NCBI RefSeq assembly: GCF_029542785.1 | Contig: NC_083375.1 | Location: 558,001-622,000 of the forward strand | DNA length: 64,000 bases | Reading direction: 5' to 3' | Origin: Malassezia japonica | Taxonomy: Eukaryota; Basidiomycota; Malasseziomycetes; Malasseziales; Malasseziaceae | In this document: in pieces, positions 21,225 to 30,656 of the stretch | Layout: the number at the start of each line of letters is the position of its first letter | How positions within the stretch are numbered: the first letter of the stretch is position 1 | The notes under the pieces: generated by a model | What the model was told of the DNA's origin: nothing | Seen by the model: only the letters and a program-made list of their open reading frames with translations | Database searches by the model: none | Translations under genes and position numbers: made by a program

Positions 21225-22853
21225 CTATGTGCTAACACCTCCACGTTCTTGCTCCTTCGCGGGCGGCCGCGCACGGATGCCGAGGGACTGGAGCAGTGCG
21301 CGGTTGCTGCGCCCGCTCTTTTTGACGACGCCAAGGCCGTGGCGGGGCGTCCATGGGCCGAGGGATGCATTGGCGTAAAAGTCCATAGGATAGTCTTTGG
21401 TCTCTTGGTCGCCCTCCGAGCGCCCTTTGGGGTAGCGGATCAGGCCCAGGTCCGACTCGGTCGTCGACCACAGCGGCGCACGGCCGAGCGCAGCGGCCGC
21501 CTCGTAGGGGCTGAGCAGCGGCTTGGGGAACGCAGAACCCCAGTCAATCGAGAGACGGGGGCAGGACGTTTGCACAAAGACATTGAGGTGGTCGCCAAAG
21601 AGGCCCACTTTTTGGGGAGACAGTTCCGAAAGGAGGATAGGGACGTGCGACAGGTTGGGATCGCGCGCATGCAGCGTATCCGCAAGATAGTCGAGCACCT
21701 GCGTGCTGCCCTGTCGTCCCAGCGTACCAAGCACAAGGCCCCACCCAGGGGTATCCGACGGGACCGTCTCGGTGGTGCCCGCCACGGGGTGGGGCGCCGG
21801 CGCCTCGAGCTCGCGCACACGAGCGACGGGCGTCAGCGTCGACTGGGCCTCGTCAATGGCAGCGTGCCGAAGGCGGCGCATCGCCGGGTGGTCGTACAGC
21901 TCGCGCTGGAGACGCTTTGTGTACGGATCGTAGCGGAAGGCGGGGATGCGGGGGTTTGCAATCATGATCGACTCAAGATGGAAGCGGCCGTCGCCCACAT
22001 AGAGAATCGCATCGATCTTGTTCGCATCGAGCTTCGGCGAGGTGCAGCCCAGGATCTCGCCCGGGCTCAGCGGCTTGATCTGGGGGACGGTGATGTGGTA
22101 GCGCTGCGACGAGCGGTCGACGTGGCGCACCAGTGCATCCGGCGCCACCTCGCCGCCTTCAATCGCCAGCGGCTCGGCCTTGGCATCGGCGTCGCCTTGC
22201 GCGAGGCGCGTGCGGATGTCCTGGATCGCAGCAATGAACTGGATCGTTCCAACGAGCGCCAGGTGCGTCGGCGTCTCGTTCTCACTCGACACTTCGACCG
22301 TCAGCGTGGGCGGCGCATTGCGCTCCTCCGGCGAGGTTAGCACCGTACGCTGGAATGCCGTGCGGTCGCTGGGGAAGTTGGCGCGGACAGTCTGCAGCAG
22401 GTGCTCGGTATCAATGCGGATCTCGACAAAGATGTAAAGCGTGCGGATCATGGTTTGGTCGACAGGCACAAGGCAGCTGTGGCCGTAGTGCACTAGCATG
22501 TCGCACCCCAGGCCCATGGCCGTGTAGTCGTCGACACAGCACGCACCGTACGTGACGTCGCCCATAATGACTGTTGTCGCATCAGTGAAACGTTCCACAA
22601 TGTCGGAAATGGCTGTCGCCCAGAGCGTGAGACCTTCAGGCATCTGCAGCGCCACACACTGCGCTTCATACTTGCGAATCTGGTAAATGGTCTTGTGAAT
22701 CTCGAAATTGTAGTTGCTGGGCAGCAGGCTCGCAATTGCGCCGTTCAGGAGAGGGTCCTCGGTGATAGAGGTGGGTACACCACCTCCTATAGGTGCAGAG
22801 CTAGACGGCTCTGCGCGTGTGAACCGCCGAGGCGGATGCGCTGCATCGTTCAT
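21225..22853 (-). CDS. DPH1: Diphthamide biosynthesis protein 1 (radical 4Fe-4S enzyme subunit)
   Basis: Dph1, with Dph2, transfers an aminocarboxypropyl group to a histidine of eEF2, the first step of diphthamide synthesis. Intronless, 542 aa. Family markers: [88 protein letters not shown] and the [10 protein letters not shown] block. The three cluster cysteines (in ACCVDD, HSCLVP and TSCPRLS) are all present. ATG 22853 was chosen because upstream frame is low-complexity and overlaps ELP6. It is head-to-head with ELP6, 56 bp apart. Confidence 0.94.
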   Translation of the reverse strand: MNDAAHPPRRFTRAEPSSSAPIGGGVPTSITEDPLLNGAIASLLPSNYNFEIHKTIYQIRKYEAQCVALQMPEGLTLWATAISDIVERFTDATTVIMGDVTYGACCVDDYTAMGLGCDMLVHYGHSCLVPVDQTMIRTLYIFVEIRIDTEHLLQTVRANFPSDRTAFQRTVLTSPEERNAPPTLTVEVSSENETPTHLALVGTIQFIAAIQDIRTRLAQGDADAKAEPLAIEGGEVAPDALVRHVDRSSQRYHITVPQIKPLSPGEILGCTSPKLDANKIDAILYVGDGRFHLESIMIANPRIPAFRYDPYTKRLQRELYDHPAMRRLRHAAIDEAQSTLTPVARVRELEAPAPHPVAGTTETVPSDTPGWGLVLGTLGRQGSTQVLDYLADTLHARDPNLSHVPILLSELSPQKVGLFGDHLNVFVQTSCPRLSIDWGSAFPKPLLSPYEAAAALGRAPLWSTTESDLGLIRYPKGRSEGDQETKDYPMDFYANASLGPWTPRHGLGVVKKSGRSNRALLQSLGIRARPPAKEQERGGVST

Positions 22854-22909
22854 GCGGACAAAAAACGAGGAGGCAAAAAAGAGCCAATTCGCACTGCCTC
22901 CACCTAACA

Positions 22910-23859
22910 ATGATCTTGTTGGAGTCGCTCCTGGCGCTGGGAGCGTCCGGGGGTACTGTCTCGTTGCTGCCCCCTCGCGATGCGCATATCCACATCTCTG
23001 ACACGCTCGATGCGTCAGGAGCATTCGTACTTACCCACTATGTTTTGACCGCGCTGCAGCAGCCGGCTCACAGCGTGGTGTGGGTGAGCTGTCACGCCGA
23101 CGGATTCGCGCACTGGAACAGCATTGCGCGCAAAGCGGTATGTCGACGTGCTCACACAGGGCATGCCTCTCTCGCAACATACTGCATCGGGGCAGCTGCA
23201 ATACATCGATGCTGATGCACACCTCGAAAGCAACGAGACGCTCTCGTCCCTCTTGGACGACATTCGCATGGGCATCACCGTCGCGCAAAGCACGACGAAC
23301 GCCCATGAGCCAAGTCCTGCGTATCTTGCACGCACACTGGTGGTGGTCGATAGCCTCTCGTTCCTCCAGTGGAGCCTGCCTGGCTCGGTCGAAGAGGTGC
23401 ATGCTTCGCTCGTCCACTTTTATCGATCGCTGCGCGCATTATGTCGCACGGTACGTGTCCCTACTTATACAGGAACACGCCGCACTTCTTACGTTGCAGC
23501 ATGCGGATGCGTGCTCGGCGGTAAGCGCCAATGGCTCGCTGGATGCGGGCGACGAAAAGCTCTTTCGCCTCCTCTTGCGCTCCGCCGACCTCTGGGTCGC
23601 GGTGAACGAGCTCGCAAGCGGCCGTGCGGCAGACTGCGACGGTGAGCTGACGGTGCATGCGCTGGGCCGCACGGCTGCTGCTGCATTGGCACCCGCTTCC
23701 CGCGACGAACTGATTCCCCTCGACGCCTTCCGGTTAGACCGGCCGTCTCAGGCATGCCTCTTTCGTATCGTACCGGACGGCACCGGGCCAAAGAATGCCT
23801 ATGGTGTGCGCTCGTCTGTCAAGATCTGGTCGCGAGGCAGCGGGCAGGGGCTCGCCTGA
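22910..23859 (+). CDS. ELP6: Elongator complex subunit Elp6
   Basis: Elp6 is a RecA-like ATPase-fold subunit of the Elp4/5/6 ring, needed for wobble-uridine modification of tRNA. Three exons (22910-23137, 23160-23450, 23473-23859) and two 22-nt introns (23138-23159, 23451-23472) give 301 aa. Evidence is pattern-level: an N-terminal strand and loop ([13 protein letters not shown]), [56 protein letters not shown], and [21 protein letters not shown]. As in other Elp6 proteins there is no Walker A motif. The assignment is good but not certain; a general RecA-fold protein is the alternative. Confidence 0.8.
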
Positions 23860-23881
23860 TGGGTGTATTTGTATGTAACTA

Positions 23882-24691
23882 TTAAACTCGCTTGGCGATC
23901 TCGATAGCGCCTTTGCATCCGTATGCCACAATCACCGAGAGTAGCGCATGCGCAGGCGCTTGCTGAGAGTCGTGCTCCACGGCCGTATCCAAGTGCTCGA
24001 GCTCATCGTCGCGGAACTCGATGAGGACCGAGCGCAAGAGGGCCAGCGCCGCTTCGAGCTCGGCCGCCTTCTCGCCGGTGTATTTTTTCGCGAGCTTCTT
24101 GGAGATCGAGTCGAGGTGCTGTAATTGACTGGGTCAGTGGGGCGACGTACTCGTCGTAGTGCTCGCCGATAACTGTCTCGACCGCCTCGGTGCATGCCAT
24201 AGCGCTCTTTTCGCCCAGCATGGCCGTCGCACCGCCTAGCACGCGCCCGGCGAGGGCCCATAGCGGAACAAGCGCCGAAGGACGTGTGCGGTATTCGTCC
24301 AGCATCGCACTTGTCGCCTGCAGATGCTTGCGCTCATTCTCCCACATTTCCTGCCATGAGCGTGGCAACGTACCATAATCAGTGCCTTGTCCTTCGGCTT
24401 GCCTTGGTAGCCAAACACATCGGCCTGGGCCTCGTAGATCGTGTTTGCAGCAATCTCACCCGAGTGATCGACACGGAGCATCGCAGCCACCTCGCGCTGA
24501 TCCTCGGCCTCGAGCGAGGCAAGGAACCGCGCCGTGCGCGCAAGCCGCACCATGCGGTCATCACCCGGTTTCGTATACGCATCCGATGCAAGATTCTCGG
24601 TAGAAAACAAGCGCACGGCATCGAGTCGCACCGGCCGCCGCACATACCGCGCAGCGACCGCACTCCGGCTCGCGATCCGCAACAGCGCCAT
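23882..24691 (-). CDS. COQ7: Ubiquinone biosynthesis hydroxylase Coq7
   Basis: Di-iron monooxygenase that hydroxylates demethoxyubiquinone in mitochondria. Exons 24691-24374, 24350-24151 and 24128-23882 give 254 aa; introns are 23 nt (24373-24351) and 22 nt (24150-24129). After a basic mitochondrial leader come the iron ligands: [38 protein letters not shown] and [15 protein letters not shown]. All four Glu and both His motifs are present after splicing. It converges on ELP6 with 22 bp between stops and is divergent from the carboxypeptidase gene. Confidence 0.95.
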
Positions 24692-24790
24692 GGTCCTCCA
24701 GAAAGCCCTCCACTCTGACTAATCCCTCGCAGGGAGCCGCACGATAGTGCGGCTCGGCGAGATTAAGGATTCCTCTGCCCTCCTGCGCCG

Positions 24791-26449
24791 ATGATGATTC
24801 CCCTGCTGAGCTTTGTGGGCATTGCCTTAGCGGGCTCCGTGTCCGCCCAAGGTGGCTTTGTCAAAGCCCCCACTGATCTTACCTCTAAGAACGGTCATGC
24901 GAATACCACAGTCCGCTTCAAGTCCGTGCCCGCCGGTATCTGCGAGATGGACTCGGACGTGAAGAGCTACTCGGGCTACGTCGATACGGCGGAGAACGAA
25001 CACATGTACTTTTGGTTCTTTGAGGCACGCAAGGACCCCAAGGATGCGCCGCTGACGGTGTGGTTCAACGGTGGTCCTGGCTCTTCGTCCATGATCGGCC
25101 TGTTCCAGGAGAACGGCCCTTGCCGCGTGACGCCCGACGGCAAGGTGCACAACAACAAGCACTCGTGGTCGGAGGTGTCCAACATGCTCTTTATTGACCA
25201 GCCGGTGACCACTGGTCTTTCCTACTCCAAGGTCGGCCCTGTGGTGTACAACACCGAGACCCATTCCATCGTCAAGTCCCTCGACAAGGACGAGTGCCCC
25301 AGCAACCTCAAGAAGACGGAGGAATGCGGCACCTTTTCGCTTCCCGAAGATACGGACGCGCCTAGCACCACGCTCTCGACTCCGCCGGCGGTGTGGAAAC
25401 TGATGCAAGGCTTCCTGGGCGCCTTCCCCGAGTACGCCAACGCGTCGCTGCACCTTACGACGGAGTCGTACGGCGGCCACTTTGGCCCTGCGTTTGGCGC
25501 GTACTTCCTCGAGCAAAACAAGAAGAACCTGCCGGACACGGTTCCTCTGAACCTGGAGTCAGTGATGATTGGCAACGGATGGTTCGACCCGATGGTGCAG
25601 TACCAGGCGTACTACAACTTTACCGTGTCGCCGGGCAACACCTATGACTACCACCCGTACAACAAGTCGGTCACCGACAAGCTGTACAACGATCTTTACG
25701 GTGAGGGCAAGTGTGTCGACCAGCTGAAGGAGTGCTATTCGTCCCGCAGCGACAAGATCTGCCGCAAGACGGACGCGTTCTGTGCAGCGCATGTGGAATC
25801 GGTGCTCGATGTGGTCGTGAAGCGTGACGAGTACGACATTCGTGAGTTAATGCCCGATCCTTTCCCGTATGGGAGGTACGCCAAGTACCTCAACTCGGAG
25901 AAGGTGCAAAAAGCCATCGGTGCCTATCAGAACTATTCCGAGTCGTCGCCGATCGTTGGCAAGACGTTTACCAAGACGGGTGACGACAGTCGCCGCCAGA
26001 GCTCGGTCAAGAACCTCCAGTCGCTGCTCGACCAGGGCGTTACCGTGACGCTCCTTGCGGGAGACGCCGACTACAACTGCAACTGGCTGGGCGTCGAGGT
26101 GATTGCGCACATGGTGGCCGGCAAGGACTTTGCCTCGGCTGGATACGCGGACATCAAGACCTCCGGTCCGGAGACGCCAGGCCAAGTGAAGCAGGCGGGC
26201 AACTTTAGCTTTGCGCGTATCTACTACAGTGGCCACGAAGTGCCCTTCTATCAGCCGATTGCTGCGCTGGAAGTGATGAACCGTACGCTGTTCCACAGGG
26301 ACATTGCGACTGGTCAACGCTCCACTTCCAACGGCTACAAGACCAAGGGCTCTCACCAGAGCACGTTCCGCCAAGGGAACGATACGGTGCAGTTCAAGCC
26401 GTTGCCGAAAAACGCCACGTACAACCCCATCACGCACAAGCCCAATTAG
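24791..26449 (+). CDS. Secreted serine carboxypeptidase (peptidase S10)
   Basis: Intronless, 552 aa, with signal peptide MMIPLLSFVGIALAGSVSA. S10 hallmarks: YFWFFEARKDPKDAPLTVWF, NGGPGSSSMIGLFQENGPC, and the nucleophile Ser in TTESYGGHFGPAF. The Asp lies in AGDADYNCNW and the His in YSGHEVPFYQP, so the triad is complete. Several N-glycosylation sequons are present. It lacks an obvious vacuolar propeptide, so secretion is more likely than vacuolar targeting. Two adjacent ATGs open the frame; either may serve. Base use is plain and similar to neighbours. Confidence 0.93.
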   Translation: MMIPLLSFVGIALAGSVSAQGGFVKAPTDLTSKNGHANTTVRFKSVPAGICEMDSDVKSYSGYVDTAENEHMYFWFFEARKDPKDAPLTVWFNGGPGSSSMIGLFQENGPCRVTPDGKVHNNKHSWSEVSNMLFIDQPVTTGLSYSKVGPVVYNTETHSIVKSLDKDECPSNLKKTEECGTFSLPEDTDAPSTTLSTPPAVWKLMQGFLGAFPEYANASLHLTTESYGGHFGPAFGAYFLEQNKKNLPDTVPLNLESVMIGNGWFDPMVQYQAYYNFTVSPGNTYDYHPYNKSVTDKLYNDLYGEGKCVDQLKECYSSRSDKICRKTDAFCAAHVESVLDVVVKRDEYDIRELMPDPFPYGRYAKYLNSEKVQKAIGAYQNYSESSPIVGKTFTKTGDDSRRQSSVKNLQSLLDQGVTVTLLAGDADYNCNWLGVEVIAHMVAGKDFASAGYADIKTSGPETPGQVKQAGNFSFARIYYSGHEVPFYQPIAALEVMNRTLFHRDIATGQRSTSNGYKTKGSHQSTFRQGNDTVQFKPLPKNATYNPITHKPN

Positions 26450-26670
26450 ACACAGACCTAAATAAAAGCTAGCAAGGGTAAATAATATTTTACGATTACG
26501 ATTGGGATATACAGAGTTCTCCGATCTCACGCTGTAAAACCTCAGATACGTTTATAGAGTCATAGCGGGGATAAGGCATGCCCAACGGGAATGAGCGTTG
26601 TCATGCCTTTCATGAAACTTGGTTGAAATCATGGTATGTTGCAAATCAGTAGCCACCCATCCATGCCACA
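26450..26670. other. Convergent 3' intergenic region
   Basis: These 221 bases are relatively AT-rich and carry AATAAA-like sequence right after the carboxypeptidase stop (near 26460). I see no gene. Confidence 0.5.
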
Positions 26671-27639
26671 TTAATGACGAGGAGCATGGGATATCAATTC
26701 ATCGATGCTGGGCAGCTGGAGCCTCGCGGGCTTCGGGGCCTCTTCAGCACGAATAGGGGGCAAAACAGTCGATGAGGATGCGACCGGTGCAGGTGGGGGA
26801 GAAGGACGCGTAGAGTACGTCTCTGCGTGGGGGGCGTGATGAGTTTCATTGCGAGGGGTATAATCATAACCACTCATGGAGTGATGACGATAATCATAAT
26901 AAGCCGGACGACGAGGAAGCACAGCCCCATGCTTCTCCGAGTCCATAAGACGTTGAGACCAGCCGTTCATCCAGTGCTCAGGGCTGTGCGATACACTGCG
27001 CCTGTACGAGTCCGAGGCGAATGAAGCTGAGCGGCGGTGGTTCGCCTCCGACGCCTCCATGCGGCTGTGGACGCTGGAGGGAGCATAGCTCGATGTAGGC
27101 TGGGGGTGCGCAGGATACTTCTTGTCTTCCGAGTAAGCCTCGTTGCTCAAGTTCGAGGGGTAGACAGGGAGCACGAGCGAGTGCGACGCCATGGGTGCAC
27201 CGTTCGACTTCTTGCGCTGCTTCTGCCTCTTGTTCTGGAAAAAGACCTGAACCTTGCGGGGCGAGAGGCCAAGCTTCGCTGCGACTGCCTCGCGGACTTG
27301 AGTAGAGGGAAAGCAGGTTTGCTGCAGGAGTTCGTGTAAAACACGGCTCTGCTCAGGCGTCAGCAGGGTGCGCGCACGCTTCGCTGAACCATTGCTGCGA
27401 CCACTGTCCGAGTACTTGCGGCTCCGCTTCGGGGGAGCCTCCGAGTCTCTTGACTCATTGCCGCTCTTTTCCAACTCAGGCGTGCCAGACTCCGACGAGG
27501 TCTCCGAGTTGTTCGACGGCTCGTACTCGCTAGGCTTGTACAGAGGGAGGCGCGGAGCGTACCCACTTTCAGGCGAGTCTTGTTCAGAGCCTTGGCCGGT
27601 CTTTTTCTCACCGTTCAATTGGTGCGAATAGCGTAGCAT
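26671..27639 (-). CDS. Homeodomain transcription factor with Phe at position 48
   Basis: Intronless, 322 aa. Residues about 84-144 form a homeodomain: KRARTLLTPEQSRVLHELLQ, then FPSTQVREAVAAKLGLSPRK, then VQVFFQNKRQKQRKK. Asn51 and Arg53 of the recognition helix are present, but the near-invariant Trp48 is Phe (codon TTT at 27243-27241). The rest is Ser/Pro/Tyr-rich and probably disordered. Targets are unknown. It is not an obvious bE/bW mating gene: there is no divergent homeodomain partner, and the flanks are a carboxypeptidase and SNF8. Confidence 0.85.
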   Translation of the reverse strand: MLRYSHQLNGEKKTGQGSEQDSPESGYAPRLPLYKPSEYEPSNNSETSSESGTPELEKSGNESRDSEAPPKRSRKYSDSGRSNGSAKRARTLLTPEQSRVLHELLQQTCFPSTQVREAVAAKLGLSPRKVQVFFQNKRQKQRKKSNGAPMASHSLVLPVYPSNLSNEAYSEDKKYPAHPQPTSSYAPSSVHSRMEASEANHRRSASFASDSYRRSVSHSPEHWMNGWSQRLMDSEKHGAVLPRRPAYYDYRHHSMSGYDYTPRNETHHAPHAETYSTRPSPPPAPVASSSTVLPPIRAEEAPKPARLQLPSIDELISHAPRH

Positions 27640-28214
27640 AGCACGTCGATTCTATACCAATCCCAACAGCTAAACCAAGTTTCCTGCTGACGATTTCACG
27701 CCACCGTAACCTGGATATTTGACAGAAGAGACGTAAAATCCCTTTCATGCCCGAGGGTCTACTATATAAGTGTCTGGCTACTGACGATTTCTGTGTATTG
27801 AATGCAGGATTGCCCGCAGACACAACGTTAAAGAGGCTTACAGGCCTATTTCGCTCCGCCGACGCCAACTATGACGTACCACTGGCCAGTGATACTGCAT
27901 CTCATCATGCGCCAATGATGAAAACAATTTTATTTTCATCACAGGAATTATCCGACTTATCATTCTAAGTTTCTAATTGGCTAGTGTTTGACTGTTTGTC
28001 ATCCACAGCCACTGCGCCGCGGAATATTAATTTCTGATACGTTAGGCAGTCCGCGGAACCCAGGTGCATGGCCCTGGCTAGGCGCTTAGGTGCATAATGC
28101 CCAGCTGCTGCGGGCGCATCCTAATTTGGAGCCCAACCAGATGACGCATTGTTTCTCCGAACTGGGTCCGTGCACGGCCTCGCTTCGCTTAGCTCCGTTG
28201 CTCTCCGCCGCATA
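27640..28214. promoter_or_regulatory. Long divergent promoter between the homeodomain gene and SNF8
   Basis: At 575 bp this is the largest gene-free stretch in the window, and it is AT-rich. Visible structure: an 11-bp direct repeat CTGACGATTTC at 27687-27697 and 27781-27791, a TATATAAG element near 27770, a perfect 9-bp-arm inverted repeat at 27916-27941, and a TCCGCGGA palindrome at 28050-28057. No convincing gene is present. Confidence 0.6.
27916..27941. repeat. Inverted repeat, 9-bp perfect arms
   Basis: TGATGAAAA and TTTTCATCA flank an 8-nt AT-rich spacer. The arms contain no ATTA homeodomain core. It could be a dimeric protein site or simple AT-rich chance. Confidence 0.6.
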
Positions 28215-29150
28215 ATGAGACGAGGACCAGGTATAGTCGCATTAGACCGCAGCACTCAGTCGTCGGCGCAATATAGCTCTTTATCCAATGAGCTAAATGA
28301 AACCAAGGTTGAAGACTTGAGACACCAAATCGACGTGTTTGGACGCCAGCTCCGTGAGTTTGCAGCAGCGCACAAGAAGGACATCCGTCAAGACCCCGAG
28401 TTTCGCCATGCGTTTCAGCAAATGTGCACGAGCATGTGGGTTGACCCCTTAGCGGGCCGACCTGCTACAGCATCCGCAAGCTCGAAACTTGGAAAGGTGG
28501 GCGAACTTTGGAACGACCTTCTTGGTTTCGGCGATTGGCAGCACGAGCTTGGTGTCCAAGTTGTGGATGTCTGCGTGAGCACGCGCAAGCAAAATGGGGG
28601 TATCATTTCCATGAAGGACCTAATTGATGGCATCATTCGGCTACGAAAGGGGCCACCCCTTTCCGCTTCCGATCAAGGGAAAGAATACACGGATGCACAC
28701 ATCACGGAAGACGACGTGAAACGAAGTATCCAAGCACTTCGCCCACTCGGGTGCGGCTATGAAGTATTTTCACTAAATGGGAATACCATGGTCCGCACGG
28801 TCCCCCACGAGCTAAGTGCGGATGCGATGGCCATCTTACAATATTTGGCCTCCCCGGCAGCCCCCAAAGATACCCAATCATTCCCCTTTGTGACGGTGCA
28901 AGATATGACTCATGCGCAGTCCTCTGTATTTGAAGGCTGGGCAGAGTCTAGGGCGCAGCAGGCGGTTGATGACATGACGCTCGGTGACGGTACGCTTTGG
29001 CTGGATATTGTACCCGCAGACGCGAGCCCTACTCCAGAACTGCTCAGGCGGCGCTATTATTCGCTTGCTATGGCACAGAATGCATTACTACAAAAAAAGC
29101 ACCGCCCTGCAGGCGTACTCTCGGACTCGCTTGCACAACTCCGCGTATGA
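28215..29150 (+). CDS. SNF8: ESCRT-II subunit Snf8/Vps22
   Basis: Snf8 is a winged-helix subunit of ESCRT-II, which helps sort ubiquitinated cargo into multivesicular bodies. Intronless, 311 aa. ATG 28215 gives MRRGPGIVAL, the typical Snf8 N terminus; an in-frame upstream extension is not needed. Markers: RHQIDVFGRQLREFAAAHKK, DPEFRHAFQQMC, VDPLAGRP, and FYxLGVQVVDVCVST-like GVQVVDVCVSTRKQNGGIIS. It shares the 575-bp promoter region with the homeodomain gene. Confidence 0.92.
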   Translation: MRRGPGIVALDRSTQSSAQYSSLSNELNETKVEDLRHQIDVFGRQLREFAAAHKKDIRQDPEFRHAFQQMCTSMWVDPLAGRPATASASSKLGKVGELWNDLLGFGDWQHELGVQVVDVCVSTRKQNGGIISMKDLIDGIIRLRKGPPLSASDQGKEYTDAHITEDDVKRSIQALRPLGCGYEVFSLNGNTMVRTVPHELSADAMAILQYLASPAAPKDTQSFPFVTVQDMTHAQSSVFEGWAESRAQQAVDDMTLGDGTLWLDIVPADASPTPELLRRRYYSLAMAQNALLQKKHRPAGVLSDSLAQLRV

Positions 29151-29450
29151 GCGGAATTCCCCCCACTGGCCACGTGGAACCCCACAATGGGAAATATATG
29201 ATTAATCTACGACCCCATGTCTTTCGGCGGACGTGGAGGCAAGGAGCCGGGAAACGGTCCGATGCCGGCATCGACCTAAGAGGCCCTTTTACGTGCCCGC
29301 TCCGGTAGTCGTGATTTAGTCATTGAGATTATGCCAGTCCATGCATGTGCATGACTAGGTGCAGCTCCACAATCAATCGGCTGGCGGGGGGAGTCTTTCC
29401 CGGTTCATCGGAATTTTAAACCCACAAGCGCTCATTCCACACACACCATC
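29151..29450. other. YHM2 upstream region
   Basis: Holds a CACGTG at 29171-29176, a short palindrome around TGCATGTGCA near 29345, and a TTTTAAA element about 35 bp before the YHM2 ATG. No gene is visible. Confidence 0.5.
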
Positions 29451-30442
29451 ATGGCCCCCCCGCAAAAAGGATTCTCGTGGTCGAACATTGCCGTTGGCGC
29501 GGCCATGAACATGTTTGAGGTTACGACCCTGGGTCAACCTTTCGAGGTGATCAAGACCCAGATGGCGTCGAACCGTAGCCAGTCGATGGCGCAGGCGCTG
29601 AGCACGGTCTGGAGCCGTGGCGGCGTTTTGGGCTTCTACCAGGGTCTGATTCCTTGGGTACGTGTTACGATAAAGGCTAACCTTTCAGGCCTGGATTGAG
29701 GCGTCCACGAAGGGAGCCGTCCTGCTCTTTACCTCGACCGAGGTGCAAAAAGTGGCCAAGACCTTTGGTCTCGGCCCCGGTGCGGCTGGTCTCGCCGGTG
29801 GTATGACTGGTGGTATTGTCCAGGCCTACGCCACCATGGGCTTCTGTACTTGTATGAAGACGGCCGAGATCACCCGTGTCAAGCAGATGCAGGCCGGTGA
29901 AAAGCCCAAGTCGACTTGGGCCGTCTTTGCTGATATCTACCGCAGGGAGGGTATCCGTGGTATTAACAAGGGTGTGAATGCCGTTGCCGTGCGTCAGTGC
30001 ACGAACTGGGGTAGCCGGTACGTATGCGCAAACTGGGCGACTAACTCGCAGCATGGGCTTTGCCCGCCTTGCCGAGGCGCCTGTCCGCAAGATGGCGGGC
30101 AAGTCAGAGAAAGACAAGCTGTCGCCGATGGAGCGCATCCTCTGCTCGTCGATCGGTGGCGCTCTTGCTACCTGGAACCAGCCGATCGAGGTTATCCGTG
30201 TCGAGGTACGTTTTGCCACCCTGAGCTAACCCTAGATGCAATCGCTGTCGAAGACCGCCGCCGAGCACCGTCCTGCCAAGCCTACGATTATGAACACGGC
30301 TGCATACATCTACAAGGAGAACGGTATCAAGGGCCTGTACCGCGGTGTGAGCCCCCGTATTCTTCTGGGTGTGTGGCAGACGGTCTGCATGGTTTCCTTT
30401 GCCGACACCGTACGCGACTGGATGGGCACGAGCAGCCACTAA
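29451..30442 (+). CDS. YHM2: Mitochondrial citrate/2-oxoglutarate carrier Yhm2
   Basis: Inner-membrane carrier that exchanges citrate for oxoglutarate and supports cytosolic NADPH supply. Four exons (29451-29657, 29689-30017, 30052-30205, 30236-30442) encode 298 aa. Introns are 31, 34 and 30 nt, longer than most here. Yhm2-specific sequence is unmistakable: [94 protein letters not shown] and [18 protein letters not shown]. All splice joins fall inside these conserved blocks. Confidence 0.96.
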
Positions 30443-30519
30443 GTGGAGATAGAGCACATGGCTTTTGTAAATCCGATCCCCCAGCACCGTTCGAGCCCAC
30501 AAAGGCCCCGCGGCTGTGC

Positions 30520-30609
30520 CACGTGAGCTATCCGGTCGAAGGGCCCGAGATGATCACGTGACTGATCGCCCATGCGTTGGGTGAAGCCCGTGCGCTGTGG
30601 GTATAAAAA
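30520..30609 (+). promoter_or_regulatory. DAK promoter: two CACGTG motifs and a TATA box
   Basis: CACGTG at 30520-30525 and 30555-30560 is followed by TATAAAAA at 30602-30609, 48 bp before the DAK start codon. This is the clearest core promoter in the window. Confidence 0.6.
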
Positions 30610-30656
30610 GCGGAACTGACCCGGGGTGTGTGGCAAGAAGCTTCGACGAGACCATT

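Noticed and set aside
27747..27968. 73-aa ORF in the homeodomain promoter
   Set aside because: AT-rich, starts next to a TATA element and matches no family; base use is unlike that of neighbouring genes.
26671..29150. Mating-type (bE/bW) locus because of the homeodomain gene
   Set aside because: Only one homeodomain gene is present, with no divergent partner; flanks are carboxypeptidase and SNF8.
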